Origin: an uncultured Lachnospiraceae bacterium
GTDB taxonomy: Bacteria; Bacillota; Clostridia; Lachnospirales; Lachnospiraceae
Length of the DNA stretch: 64,000 bases
Direction of reading: 5' to 3'
Assembly: GCA_947591155.1 (NCBI GenBank)
Contig: CANQDA010000003.1
Coordinates: 85,891-149,890 of the forward strand
Of this stretch, positions 56,428-64,000 are shown piece after piece. The position numbers and the translations under genes are program-made. Every line of letters begins with the position of its first letter. Position 1 is the first letter of the stretch. Under the pieces are notes generated by a model. That model was not told the origin of the DNA. It saw only the letters and a list, made by a program, of their open reading frames with translations, and did not search any database.

Positions 56428-58497
56428 ATGCCGAAAACAACAGGAAAAGCAAGAGTTACAGCACTCTATGAAAGGCTTTCGAGGGACGATGACCTTGTGG
56501 GCGAGTCGAACTCGATAACCAACCAAAAGAAATACTTGGAAGATTTCGCTCACAGGAACGGCTTGACGAATATCCGCCACTATACGGATGATGGGTATTC
56601 GGGAGTAAACTTCAACAGGCCGGGCGTTCAAGCCTTGATAGCCGCCGTTGAAGCAGGGGAAGTCGAGACGATTTGCGTAAAAGACCTATCCCGTTTTGGC
56701 AGGAATTATCTGGAAGTTGGATTTTATACGGAAATCCTTTTCCCCCAAAAGGATGTGCGCTTCATCGCTATCAATAACGGCATAGACAGCGATAACGCCA
56801 CCGACAACGACTTTGCCCCTTTCCTCAATATCATGAACGAGTTTTACGCCAAAGACACCAGTAACAAGATCAAGGCTATCTTTGACACCCGTATGAGGGA
56901 CGGCAAGCGTTGCTCTGGCAGTATTCCCTACGGCTACAACCGACTTCCCGGCGATAAGCAGACGCTTGTTGTTGACCCCGAAGCCGCCGAAGTGGTAAAG
57001 CGTATCTTCCTGCTTGCCAGCGAGGGCAAAAGTCCACGAGCGATAGCGGAACTGCTCACCGAGGAAAAGGTCTTGATTCCCGCCGCACACGCAGAAAGAT
57101 ACCACAAGGAGCAGTCCAATGGGAAGAAATACTCCGACCCGTATCTGTGGGGCGTGTCCACGGTAAGGAAGATACTGGACAGGCAGGAATATCTCGGTCA
57201 TACCATTCTCCGCAAGTCCGTGGGGACAAACTTCAAGCTCCACAAGCGCAAGGAAACGAGCGCAGAGGAACAGTATGTATTTGAGAACACCCACGAAGCT
57301 ATCATTTCACAGGAGCTTTGGGACAGCGTTCAGCGCACAAGGAAACGAGCCGGAAGAAGCTCCCCGTGGGGCAGTCACTACCACCGATTGAGCGGTTATC
57401 TCTACTGCGCCGACTGCGGCAGACGAATGACTTTGCAAACCCATTACAGCAGAAAAGACGGCTCTGTGGAGTATTCTTTCCGTTGCGGCGGGTACGCCAG
57501 CAGAGTGGATTCCTGCACCGCACACGGTATCAGCGCAGACAGCGTGGAAACGATACTTCTCTCCACCGTTCAGAGGATTTCAAGGCTTGTGATGAAGGAC
57601 GAAAAGGCGTTTGCCGAGGAACTGCAAAGGCTGTGGCTTGAAAAACAGCAGGAGAAGCCCCAACAGGCTGAAACAGAGTTAAAGCGTATGCAGAAGCGGT
57701 ATGACGAGCTTTCCGGGCTTGTGCGTGGTCTGTATGAAAACCTTGTGTCCGGCTTGCTCCCCGAAAGGCAGTACAAACAGCTTATGAAGCAGTACGACGA
57801 TGAACAGGCGGAGCTTGAAGCCAAGATTGAAAAGCTCCAAGCGGAGGTGGCGGACAGCAAGGAAAAGCCGCTTGACATCGAGCATTTCATCGCCCTGATA
57901 CGCAAATTCAAGTCCCCCGACGAGGTAAGCGATACGATGTTCCGTGAGCTTGTGGACAAAATCGTTGTGCATGAGGCGCAGGGCGTGGGCAACGCCCGTA
58001 CACAGCAGGTTGACATCTATTTCAACTATGTCGGGCAGGTCAATATCGCATACAGCGAGGAAGAACTTGCCGAGATAAAGGCGAAAGAGGAACAGCTTGC
58101 GGCGGAGAAGTTAGCCCAACAGAGGGCTAAGGAAAAAGCCCGACGGGAACGGCGCAAGGCGAAGAAAATCGCTGAAAACGGCGGCGAAATCATTGTCAAG
58201 AAGGTCTGCCCTCACTGTGGGAAAGAGTTTATCCCGACAAGCAACCGTCAGATATTCTGCTCCAAGGAATGTAACTATCAGGCAAGACAGGCTGAGAAGA
58301 AAGCTGAACGAGAGGCCGAGCGTGGCGATCACTATTATCGCAAGCGTGTATGCGAGGTCTGCGGCAAGGAGTATTGGCCTACGCATAGCCAGCAGAAGGT
58401 TTGCTCCGAGGAATGCCGGAAGAAAAAGCATAACATGGTGACTTTGGAGATTTATCACAGAAAACAGGCCGAGAAAGAGCTGCGGGAGGTGGTGTGA
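56428..58497 (+). CDS. large serine recombinase (TndX/TnpX-like)
   Basis: 689 codons; GGAAAGGAGG precedes the start. The resolvase domain (residues 10-160) includes ALYERLSRDDD with the catalytic Ser, KDLSRFGRNYLEVGFYTE and the DNA-binding recombinase domain (GSIPYGYNRLPGDKQTLVVD). A zinc-ribbon (YCADCGRRMTL) and a long coiled-coil (ELKRMQKRYDELSGLVRGLY) follow, then a C-terminal part with two CxxC...CSxEC zinc knuckles (CPHCGKEFIPTSNRQIFCSK; CEVCGKEYWPTHSQQKVC). It should excise and insert the element by serine-type recombination. It reads away from the interrupted NRPS. Confidence 0.95.
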   Translation: MPKTTGKARVTALYERLSRDDDLVGESNSITNQKKYLEDFAHRNGLTNIRHYTDDGYSGVNFNRPGVQALIAAVEAGEVETICVKDLSRFGRNYLEVGFYTEILFPQKDVRFIAINNGIDSDNATDNDFAPFLNIMNEFYAKDTSNKIKAIFDTRMRDGKRCSGSIPYGYNRLPGDKQTLVVDPEAAEVVKRIFLLASEGKSPRAIAELLTEEKVLIPAAHAERYHKEQSNGKKYSDPYLWGVSTVRKILDRQEYLGHTILRKSVGTNFKLHKRKETSAEEQYVFENTHEAIISQELWDSVQRTRKRAGRSSPWGSHYHRLSGYLYCADCGRRMTLQTHYSRKDGSVEYSFRCGGYASRVDSCTAHGISADSVETILLSTVQRISRLVMKDEKAFAEELQRLWLEKQQEKPQQAETELKRMQKRYDELSGLVRGLYENLVSGLLPERQYKQLMKQYDDEQAELEAKIEKLQAEVADSKEKPLDIEHFIALIRKFKSPDEVSDTMFRELVDKIVVHEAQGVGNARTQQVDIYFNYVGQVNIAYSEEELAEIKAKEEQLAAEKLAQQRAKEKARRERRKAKKIAENGGEIIVKKVCPHCGKEFIPTSNRQIFCSKECNYQARQAEKKAEREAERGDHYYRKRVCEVCGKEYWPTHSQQKVCSEECRKKKHNMVTLEIYHRKQAEKELREVV

Positions 58498-58581
58498 TCA
58501 GCTCTTTCATCGGCAAAAGCAAGAGGGCAAGAAGTTTTAGTGTCTCATCGTAGAGGTCAAAATACAAAGGAGAGAAACGCT

Positions 58582-58965
58582 ATGGAAATCAAGTACAGGA
58601 AATCAGTCATTCATCAGTCTGTCGGCGGCGAGGATATGGAAACGGAGGTTTTGCTGCCGGACTTCGGGGACGAGCAGGAACAGCGTCCCATTGGGATATG
58701 GGGACAGCGACATCTGCGATATATCAAGGAATACCGCAAGCCGCTGTATATGGAACTGCTGACGAGCGGTAAGCTGAACGCCTACCTTGCCGAACTGAAC
58801 GAGGAAGCCGAGGCTATGCTTTCCCGGCTGGTAAAACAGCTTGCCGAAAAAGAGGGCGTGACGGAAAAGCTCAAAGCCGAGGATGGTATGAAGTGGGTGC
58901 AGGCTATGAACAACATTCGCAACCGAGCCGCCGAGGTCGTTTACAACGATCTGATTTACAACTGA
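58582..58965 (+). CDS. TnpV-like transposon protein
   Basis: 127 codons from the ATG at 58582, set by AAAGGAGAG. The sequence IGIWGQRHLRYIKEYRKPLY, MELLTSGKLNAYLAELNEEA fits the TnpV family coded after tnpX in Tn4451-type elements. The protein is helical and acidic, of unknown function. It follows the recombinase gene by 84 bp on the same strand and is followed by a terminator. Confidence 0.85.
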   Translation: MEIKYRKSVIHQSVGGEDMETEVLLPDFGDEQEQRPIGIWGQRHLRYIKEYRKPLYMELLTSGKLNAYLAELNEEAEAMLSRLVKQLAEKEGVTEKLKAEDGMKWVQAMNNIRNRAAEVVYNDLIYN

Positions 58966-58983
58966 TACCCGCTTGTGGGAATT

Positions 58984-59009
58984 GCCGCTGTCATCTGATG
59001 GCGGCTTTT
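58984..59009 (+). terminator. terminator after tnpV-like gene
   Basis: GCCGC/GCGGC stem with a 12-nt arm and loop, followed by TTTTC, 18 bp after the stop. Confidence 0.6.
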
Positions 59010-59122
59010 CCATTTCATCAGGCAGTCAGGAAGATATAAAGTTTTGAGTAAATTCAAGGGAAGCGTTTTTCACAGAAGTCCTGAAAGTTCAAAAAATGAT
59101 AGTAGATTTCTTTGCGTATGTA

Positions 59123-59131
59123 TGCTATAAT
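59123..59131 (+). promoter_or_regulatory. extended -10 promoter of the cargo operon
   Basis: TGCTATAAT is a perfect extended -10 element 44 bp before the start of the XRE-cupin gene. No good -35 is visible, as is common with extended -10 promoters. Confidence 0.55.
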
Positions 59132-59174
59132 AAACCCACTGTCTGTTTTAACACTCTCTATGGGAGGTGGAACT

Positions 59175-59732
59175 ATGATTGACCCTATACAAACGATAGG
59201 CGCAAGATTACGGAAAATACGGACAGAGCGCAATCTGAGTTTGGACGAAACTGCAAAGCTTACCGGCGTAAGCAAGCCCATGTTAGGCCAGATAGAAAGA
59301 GGACAATCGACGCCCTCTGTTACTACGCTATGGAGAATAGCAACCGGATTAAAGACGCCGCTTTCCGCCTTTTTGGAAGGACAGCAGCCGGAGTATTCTG
59401 TCGTTGATATTCAGGACAGCGAAATTATTACAGAAGATTATGAAAGGATGAAGGCTTTCCCACTATTTGCTTATGATCCTATCCGAAATGTTGAGATATT
59501 TTATATCGAATTTGACAAGGGTTGCCGCCATGCGTCGGAGAAGCACAATGACGGCGTTGAGGAATATATTTTAGTTTTGACCGGAAAATTACAACTTGTC
59601 CTTAACGGGCGGGAGATTTTGATCGGTGAAAAGCAGGCGATTCGTTTTCGGGCGGATATGCCCCATGAATACAACAATCCTTTCGATAAAGGATGTACGG
59701 TCTACAACATTATCTTTTATCCGAACAACTGA
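59175..59732 (+). CDS. XRE-family regulator with cupin domain
   Basis: 185 codons from the ATG at 59175, preceded by GGGAGG. The N-terminal helix-turn-helix (LRKIRTERNLSLDETAKLTG, VSKPMLGQIERGQSTPSV) is joined to a C-terminal cupin (GCRHASEKHNDGVEEYILVL, ADMPHEYNNP). This two-domain form is a ligand-sensing regulator widespread in Firmicutes, often next to the genes it controls. Here it heads a run of cargo genes: the MBL hydrolase starts 15 bp after it and the YbaK-like gene follows. Confidence 0.9.
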   Translation: MIDPIQTIGARLRKIRTERNLSLDETAKLTGVSKPMLGQIERGQSTPSVTTLWRIATGLKTPLSAFLEGQQPEYSVVDIQDSEIITEDYERMKAFPLFAYDPIRNVEIFYIEFDKGCRHASEKHNDGVEEYILVLTGKLQLVLNGREILIGEKQAIRFRADMPHEYNNPFDKGCTVYNIIFYPNN

Positions 59733-59747
59733 AGAAGGAGCCATATT

Positions 59748-60626
59748 ATGTACGAGCTTATTCAGATTACAGACAAAAGCTATTACATTCAAAGTCCCGC
59801 TAAAATCGGGTTGGTAAAGCTGAACAATAAAGAGGTCTGCCTTATAGACAGCGGCAACGACAAAGACGCAGGGCGAAAAATCCGGCAGATTCTGGAGGCT
59901 AACGGCTGGACGCTCACCGCTATATTCAACACCCATTCCAACGCCGATCACATCGGCGGCAATAGGTATTTGCAGGGGCAAACAGGCTGTAAGATTTATG
60001 TGCCGGGGATAGAATGCGATTTTACAAGGCATCCCATTTTGGAGCCGTCTTTCCTATACGGCGGCTATCCGTGCAAAGACCTGCGGCATAAGTTTTTACT
60101 GGCGCAAGAAAGTAATGCGGACTGTTTGACAAATGACATTTTGCCGGAGGGCTTTGAGATTATCAATCTACCGGGACATTTCTTTGACATGGTAGGATTT
60201 CGTACACCAGATAATGTTGTCTATCTCGCAGATTGCCTATCGAGCCGTCAAACGCTGGATAAATACCAGATTGGATTTATCTATGATGTGACCGCCTATC
60301 TGGAAACACTTGCAATGGTAAAGACACTGAATGCTAAAATGTTTGTTCCAGCCCATGCGGAGGCAACGGAGAATATTTCCCCATTAGCACAGTACAACAT
60401 TGATAAAGTATGGGAGATTGCCGGGAAAATCATCGAACTTTGCAAAGAGTCGCTTTGCTTCGAGGCAATTCTGCAAAGGCTGTTCACCTACTATTCCCTC
60501 GCAATGAATTTTGAGCAGTACGTTTTGGTTGGAAGTACCGTCCGCTCCTATCTTGCATGGCTAAAAGATACCGGCAAGTTGAACACTCGATTTGAAAACA
60601 ATATGCTTCTGTGGGAGCAAATATAG
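59748..60626 (+). CDS. MBL-fold metallo-hydrolase
   Basis: 292 codons; GAAGGAG precedes the start. The metallo-beta-lactamase fold shows VCLIDSGNDKDAGRKIRQIL, the metal motif as FNTHSNADHIGGNRY (H-x-N-x-DH instead of H-x-H-x-DH), NLPGHFFDMVGF, VVYLADCLSSRQ and FVPAHAEA. One ligand of the usual first metal site is thus Asn. The substrate is unknown. Operon with the XRE-cupin regulator and YbaK-like gene. Confidence 0.88.
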   Translation: MYELIQITDKSYYIQSPAKIGLVKLNNKEVCLIDSGNDKDAGRKIRQILEANGWTLTAIFNTHSNADHIGGNRYLQGQTGCKIYVPGIECDFTRHPILEPSFLYGGYPCKDLRHKFLLAQESNADCLTNDILPEGFEIINLPGHFFDMVGFRTPDNVVYLADCLSSRQTLDKYQIGFIYDVTAYLETLAMVKTLNAKMFVPAHAEATENISPLAQYNIDKVWEIAGKIIELCKESLCFEAILQRLFTYYSLAMNFEQYVLVGSTVRSYLAWLKDTGKLNTRFENNMLLWEQI

Positions 60627-60638
60627 GGAGGCAGAAAA

Positions 60639-61118
60639 ATGTCCGTCGAGAAAGTCAAAGAATACTTTAAGAAATATGGAATGGAAAACCGGGTACAGGA
60701 ATTTAACGTTTCCAGCGCAACGGTAGGGCTTGCCGCCGAAGCGTTACATTGTGAGCCTTGCAGGATTGCAAAAACGCTTTCATTCATGGTAGACGGACAC
60801 CCCGTCTTGATCGTTGCCGCTGGTGACGCAAAAATTGATAATCCTAAATATAAGGCACAGTTTGGTATAAAGGCGAAAATGCTGACGCCGGACGAAGCGC
60901 AAACAATGATAGGTCATGCTGTCGGTGGTGTTTGTCCGTTTGCTATCAACGCTGGCGTTGTTGTCTACCTTGACGTATCATTGAAAAGGTTTCAAACCGT
61001 ATTTCCCGCTTGCGGGAGCAGCAACAGCGCAATAGAGCTGACAATAGAAGAACTTGAAAAGTATTCTTCTTATGCTGCATGGATTGATGTTTGTAAAGGA
61101 TGGAACGAAGTTATTTGA
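60639..61118 (+). CDS. YbaK/EbsC-type aminoacyl-tRNA editing protein
   Basis: 159 codons, GGGAGG before the start. YbaK/ProX-family residues are visible: CRIAKTLSFMVDGHPVLIVA with the key Lys, GDAKIDNPKYK, and VGGVCPFAINAGVVVYLD. The family hydrolyses mischarged tRNAs (such as Cys-tRNA-Pro) in trans. Third gene of the cargo run; why a mobile element should carry it with an MBL hydrolase is unclear. Confidence 0.88.
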   Translation: MSVEKVKEYFKKYGMENRVQEFNVSSATVGLAAEALHCEPCRIAKTLSFMVDGHPVLIVAAGDAKIDNPKYKAQFGIKAKMLTPDEAQTMIGHAVGGVCPFAINAGVVVYLDVSLKRFQTVFPACGSSNSAIELTIEELEKYSSYAAWIDVCKGWNEVI

Positions 61119-61205
61119 ATGATAGATTTCTTCACAATTCGGGTGTATAATGAAGAATAACGAATGGGCAACCGTTCGACAACTTGGGATTTGGAGAAGA
61201 CTTAC

Positions 61206-61304
61206 ATGATTGATTTCATTGTTAATCTGTTTGCAGAGATTGCTGATTTCTTTATTACTTTTTGGGTGGATAATGTCATTGACAAGTTTGCTAAAAAGAA
61301 ATAA
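61206..61304 (+). CDS. 32-residue small membrane or amphipathic peptide
   Basis: ATG at 61206 follows TGGAGAAG; the frame ends at TAA 61302-61304. The peptide has a hydrophobic helix (IVNLFAEIADFFITFWVDNV) and a Lys-rich end (FAKKK). It is too small for a family assignment. It lies between the YbaK-like and YdeI-like cargo genes in the 249-bp gap. Confidence 0.5.
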   Translation: MIDFIVNLFAEIADFFITFWVDNVIDKFAKKK

Positions 61305-61367
61305 ACAAATTCCCGTTGTCGAGAAGCCAAGTGTTTAGACAAATCACTAATTGTGGAGATTGAACAA

Positions 61368-61958
61368 ATGGATTTTAGAAATTTATTGAAAGCTCAAAAT
61401 CGAGATGAGCTGCGACAATGGCTTCTGATAAATCACGATAAAGAAACCGAATGCTGGGTTATCGTCAAGCGTGGTCGGCCTGTTGATGATGAAACATTTT
61501 GGTACATTGATGCGGTGGAAGAAGCCATGTGCTTTGGCTGGATTGATAGTACCACAAAGAAAATGGATAATGGTGTTACCGCGCAAAGGTTAGCTCCTCG
61601 AAGAAAGGGAAGCTTATGGTCTGAATTAAACAAGGAACGCTGTCGCAGAATGGAGCGTTTGGGACGAATGACGGATGCTGGCCGGGCTGTTCTCCCTGAT
61701 ATGTCACCTTCCAGTTTTGTGATAGACAAGGATATTATGGCGGCATTAAAAAGCGATGAGGAAATATGGAGTAATTTTCAAAAGTTTCCTCCTCTATATC
61801 AACGGGTCAGAATTGATACTATCCAAATAAAGAAAAAGCAACCAGAATTGTTTGCGAGCCGATTGCAAAAGTTGCTCGATAATACGAAAAAAGGCGTTAT
61901 GTACGGCGAATGGAACGACAACGGACGTCTTTACAAGTGCGAATCGTTGGGGGTTTAA
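61368..61958 (+). CDS. YdeI/OmpD-associated family protein
   Basis: 196 codons from the ATG at 61368; a GTG at 61353 is possible. The sequence CWVIVKRGRPVDDETFWYID, EEAMCFGWIDSTTKKMDNGV and RRKGSLWSELNKERCRRMER fits the YdeI/BaPA-like family, some members of which protect against antimicrobial peptides, though for most the role is unknown. It is followed 25 bp later by the BspA-type repeat gene. Confidence 0.82.
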   Translation: MDFRNLLKAQNRDELRQWLLINHDKETECWVIVKRGRPVDDETFWYIDAVEEAMCFGWIDSTTKKMDNGVTAQRLAPRRKGSLWSELNKERCRRMERLGRMTDAGRAVLPDMSPSSFVIDKDIMAALKSDEEIWSNFQKFPPLYQRVRIDTIQIKKKQPELFASRLQKLLDNTKKGVMYGEWNDNGRLYKCESLGV

Positions 61959-61983
61959 GGCTTTGCAGGAATTTGTTTATAAA

Positions 61984-62460
61984 ATGCTTGCTGACAGCAC
62001 ATACAGTATCATGGAATACAGAGGCAATGAGGCGCACGTTATGATCCCGGAAACCTGTTGCGGCGCACCGATAACCGTACTGTATGATAAGCTGTTCAGA
62101 GGTCATAGCGAAATACTCTCTGTTCACATCCCTGACTGCGTTACGGACCTTGGAGAATTTGTATTTGATGGATGCGATGCACTTCGCCACATCGAATTGC
62201 CCTCGCAGCTTTTTCACTTGTGGGGATATACCTTTGCCCGATGCGGTATAGAGGAAATCACGATACCCGACAGGGTAACGTATTTACCGCCGCTTGCCTT
62301 TAAAGATTGTAAGAATTTGAAAAAAGTAGTCTGCGGGTCAGGATTGCGGGAAATATGCTCCTGGGCCTTTGGAGGGTGTGATAACCTCTGCGAGTTGATT
62401 GTCGCCCCAAATGTCAAAATTAGCCCTGAAGCTTTTCAATCAAAGGTATTAAATACATAG
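61984..62460 (+). CDS. BspA-type leucine-rich repeat protein, short
   Basis: About 158 codons from the ATG at 61984; the frame is open further upstream but overlaps the YdeI-like gene, and the start is uncertain. Four LRR_5 units are visible (SVHIPDCVTDLGEFVFDGCD, HIELPSQL, EITIPDRVTYLPPLAFKDC, KVVCGSGLREICSWAFGGCD). There is no signal peptide, so unlike BspA surface proteins it is probably cytosolic. Function unknown. Confidence 0.75.
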   Translation: MLADSTYSIMEYRGNEAHVMIPETCCGAPITVLYDKLFRGHSEILSVHIPDCVTDLGEFVFDGCDALRHIELPSQLFHLWGYTFARCGIEEITIPDRVTYLPPLAFKDCKNLKKVVCGSGLREICSWAFGGCDNLCELIVAPNVKISPEAFQSKVLNT

Positions 62461-62496
62461 TTTATAAACTTACAGCAGTTGTAAGATATTAAGTCA

Positions 62497-62531
62497 AAGC
62501 GTTCAAGCGTAAAAACTTGGGCGCTTTTTTT
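62497..62531 (+). terminator. terminator after the cargo genes
   Basis: AAGCG/CGCTT outer stem and CAAG/CTTG inner stem followed by T7, 37 bp after the repeat-protein stop. Confidence 0.7.
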
Positions 62532-62580
62532 CCCCAAACGCTCCATTTTGGCGTATGGCTACAACTGAATATGATTACAT

Positions 62581-62657
62581 AGCCCTTGCTTTCAAAGGCG
62601 GTTACAGAGGAACAAATGCCCCATAATCGCCCCGAGAATATACGGAAAGCAAGGGCT
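62581..62657 (+). promoter_or_regulatory. long-loop inverted repeat before the repA-like gene
   Basis: AGCCCTTGCTTTC (62581-62593) and GAAAGCAAGGGCT (62645-62657) are a perfect 13-bp inverted repeat followed by T4-C-T. It is an attenuator or terminator candidate in the leader of the repA-like gene. Confidence 0.5.
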
Positions 62658-62752
62658 TTTTCTATGTCCCGACAGAAACGGAAAGGAGGCGGTGCCTATG
62701 CGCCGGTAATGGAATAAGCAGAAAAATCTATCGAAACGAAAAGGAGGACAAA

Positions 62753-63772
62753 ATGCAAAACGCAAACCAGACCAACAATGCCCGCCTTGAGCTTATCAGG
62801 GCGAGTGAAATCGAGCCGAGGGAAATCGAATGGTTGTGGTATCCGTTCATTCCCTACGGCAAAGTCACGCTGTTGCAGGGCGACCCCGGCGACGGGAAAA
62901 GCACCTTTATGCTGACAATCGCCGCCCTGCTCACAAGGGGCGAGCCTTTGCCGTTTACGGAAACGGGAAAGCCGCCTGCGCCGATCAGCGTCATCTATCA
63001 GACCACGGAGGACGATGCCGACGATACCATTGTCCCCCGCTTCATCAAGGCGAACGGGGACAGGGAGCGTCTGCTGTTCATCAGCGAAAAGGAAAGCCCG
63101 CTGACCTTTGACGATGGGCGTATCCTCTTCGCTATCCGTGAAACGGGCGCAAGGGTGTTAATCCTTGACCCGCTTTCCTCGTATATCGGAGACTGCCAGA
63201 TCAACGCCGCCAACGAAGTCCGCCCCCGCTTCAACTGCCTTATCCGCATAGCAAAAGAGACAGGCTGCGCTATCGTCATTATCAATCATCTGAACAAGAT
63301 GTTTGGGACGAAAGCAATCTACCGCACCCCCGGCTCTATCGACATTGTGGGCGCAGTCAGGAGCGCACTTCTCATCGGCAGGAGCAGAGAAAACGAGGAC
63401 GAGCGTATCCTTGTCCAGCAGAAAGCCAACCTCGCCCCCACGGGAAAGGCAATCGTCTTTTCGGTCGGTGAGGACGGGATACGCTTCATCGAGCAGACGG
63501 AGAAAACGGCGGACGAGCTGCTTGCCATGCTCCCGCAGAAAAGCGGCGGCAGGCCGAACGTGAAAACGGACGCCGCCGTTCGTCTGCTCTCGGAGCTGCT
63601 GTCGGACGGTGAGGAACACGAAGCGTCCGAATGTGAAGCGAAACTCAGTGAAGCGAACATCAGCGGCTCCACGGCAAAGAAGGCAAAAGCAATCCTCGGC
63701 GTGGTGTCAACCAAACGCCGGTTCGGTTGGTTTTGGTCTTTGCCGAAGTGCGATGACGAACTGCCTTTCTGA
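62753..63772 (+). CDS. RepA-like AAA ATPase (plasmid/ICE replication helicase type)
   Basis: 339 codons with AAAGGAGG. The RecA-like ATPase core has Walker A LLQGDPGDGKSTFML, Walker B VLILDPLSSYIG and sensor region IVIINHLNKMFG, as in RepA hexameric helicases; the C-terminal ~90 residues form a winged-helix-like tail. Proteins of this type are found in integrative elements next to the mobilization genes, and may support replication of the circular form. It is followed by the oriT candidate and a relaxase start. Confidence 0.85.
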   Translation: MQNANQTNNARLELIRASEIEPREIEWLWYPFIPYGKVTLLQGDPGDGKSTFMLTIAALLTRGEPLPFTETGKPPAPISVIYQTTEDDADDTIVPRFIKANGDRERLLFISEKESPLTFDDGRILFAIRETGARVLILDPLSSYIGDCQINAANEVRPRFNCLIRIAKETGCAIVIINHLNKMFGTKAIYRTPGSIDIVGAVRSALLIGRSRENEDERILVQQKANLAPTGKAIVFSVGEDGIRFIEQTEKTADELLAMLPQKSGGRPNVKTDAAVRLLSELLSDGEEHEASECEAKLSEANISGSTAKKAKAILGVVSTKRRFGWFWSLPKCDDELPF

Positions 63773-63851
63773 GCGCCGCCGGGGAACGGCGCACAGAAAG
63801 CAGAGAGGCGGACGCACTAAGGGAGGTCAAGGGGGGAACGCCCTTGCCCAC

Positions 63852-63914
63852 GACATCTTTCAGCTTGCTGAAAGTGTCATAGTGGGTTACGCACTTTGAA
63901 AAAGTTGCGTAACC
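63852..63914 (+). other. candidate oriT of the element
   Basis: Two hairpins in tandem: GACA-x-CTTTCAGC/GCTGAAAG-TGTC (63852-63878) and GGTTACGCA/TGCGTAACC (63885-63914). They lie directly upstream of the Mob/Pre-like start, where RSA/oriT sites of Tn4451-type elements are found. Confidence 0.5.
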
Positions 63915-63952
63915 GTTCCCCCGCCCTTTCCGCAGAATTGGAGGTGATGTGA

Positions 63953-64000
63953 TTGGCGGAAGGAAATTTCAGCGTTGTCCGAGTGGATAAAATCACCGCT
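63953..64000 (+). CDS. start of a Mob/Pre-like relaxase, cut by window end
   Basis: A TTG start with a perfect GGAGGTGA site 5 bp upstream opens a frame to the window edge (16 codons): LAEGNFSVVRVDKITA (first residue Met in the protein). The FSVVRVDKI pattern fits the N-terminus of plasmid mobilization/recombination (Mob/Pre, TnpZ-like) proteins. Too short to be sure. Confidence 0.55.
   Translation, partial: MAEGNFSVVRVDKITA

Larger units (their letters stand above)
56229..64000. mobile_element. Tn4451/Tn6218-like integrative mobilizable element, left part
   Basis: The order serine recombinase, TnpV, cargo, RepA-like ATPase, inverted-repeat oriT candidate and Mob/Pre-like start follows the Tn4451 family. 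The left boundary is placed at about 56229 because NRPS similarity ends there; it may be off by some bases. The right end is not in the window. Cargo genes lie at 59175-62460. Base use differs from the flanking locus (more A/T, different codon choice). Confidence 0.75.

Noticed and set aside
56231..56631. N-terminal extension of the NRPS open frame to 56631
   Set aside because: It has no NRPS similarity, is antisense to the recombinase gene and its promoter, and lies in the mobile element. The frame is open by chance.

Overview
The window looks like a chromosome segment of a high-GC Clostridia species, probably Lachnospiraceae-like. The signs are strong AGGAGG ribosome sites, LacI/cre-type operators, CD3324-type and RNHCP small proteins, an AbrB/PIN toxin-antitoxin pair and a Tn4451-like mobilizable element. 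This is inference from gene content; no 16S or other marker gene is present.

Region 1 (1-8.8 kb): a partial iron-type alcohol dehydrogenase, an alanine-rich zinc-ribbon protein, a cupin, a LacI regulator divergent from a NitT/TauT-type ABC importer operon with two cre-like operators between them, a shared terminator, tRNA-Glu and tRNA-Cys, an M20 amidohydrolase and an AraC regulator. A 132-bp MITE-like insertion with a 9-bp target duplication lies upstream of araC.

Region 2 (9-21.4 kb): redox and housekeeping genes: two LysR regulators, three aldo/keto reductases (one with a signal peptide), a MATE exporter, a secreted 5'-nucleotidase-type enzyme, DinB polymerase IV, a cyclophilin-like lipoprotein and a YcjY-like hydrolase.

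Region 3 (21.4-29.6 kb): lower-GC accessory genes: an orphan double-glycine (Nif11-like) peptide, a C26 glutamine-amidotransferase-like hydrolase plus a 22-codon relic of a second copy, a membrane-bound XRE regulator, an AlbA/Schlafen-type regulator with G-rich 12-bp repeats, a WYL/YjbR-DUF3795/GyrI-like operon, the toxin-antitoxin pair, and the RNHCP and CD3324-like genes.

Region 4 (29.8-56.2 kb): a biosynthetic locus, all on the minus strand and read from high to low coordinates. A giant multimodular NRPS (partial E, C-A-T, then three C-A-T-E modules, a decayed C domain and a thioesterase) is followed by a small MPQMPY-repeat protein, a stand-alone AMP-binding protein with an MPQ-repeat tail, an alpha/beta hydrolase fused to a degenerate adenylation domain, a second hydrolase and an Sfp-type phosphopantetheinyl transferase. 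The transferase would arm the carrier domains; the NRPS would make a peptide rich in D-residues. Three of the accessory proteins share an MPQ-x-PY motif, which I consider the most unusual feature here.

Region 5 (56.2-64 kb): a Tn4451/Tn6218-like mobilizable element (large serine recombinase, TnpV, cargo genes, RepA-like ATPase, candidate oriT, start of a Mob/Pre-like relaxase). Its left end appears to interrupt the NRPS inside an epimerization domain, so the native NRPS start and any earlier modules lie outside the window.
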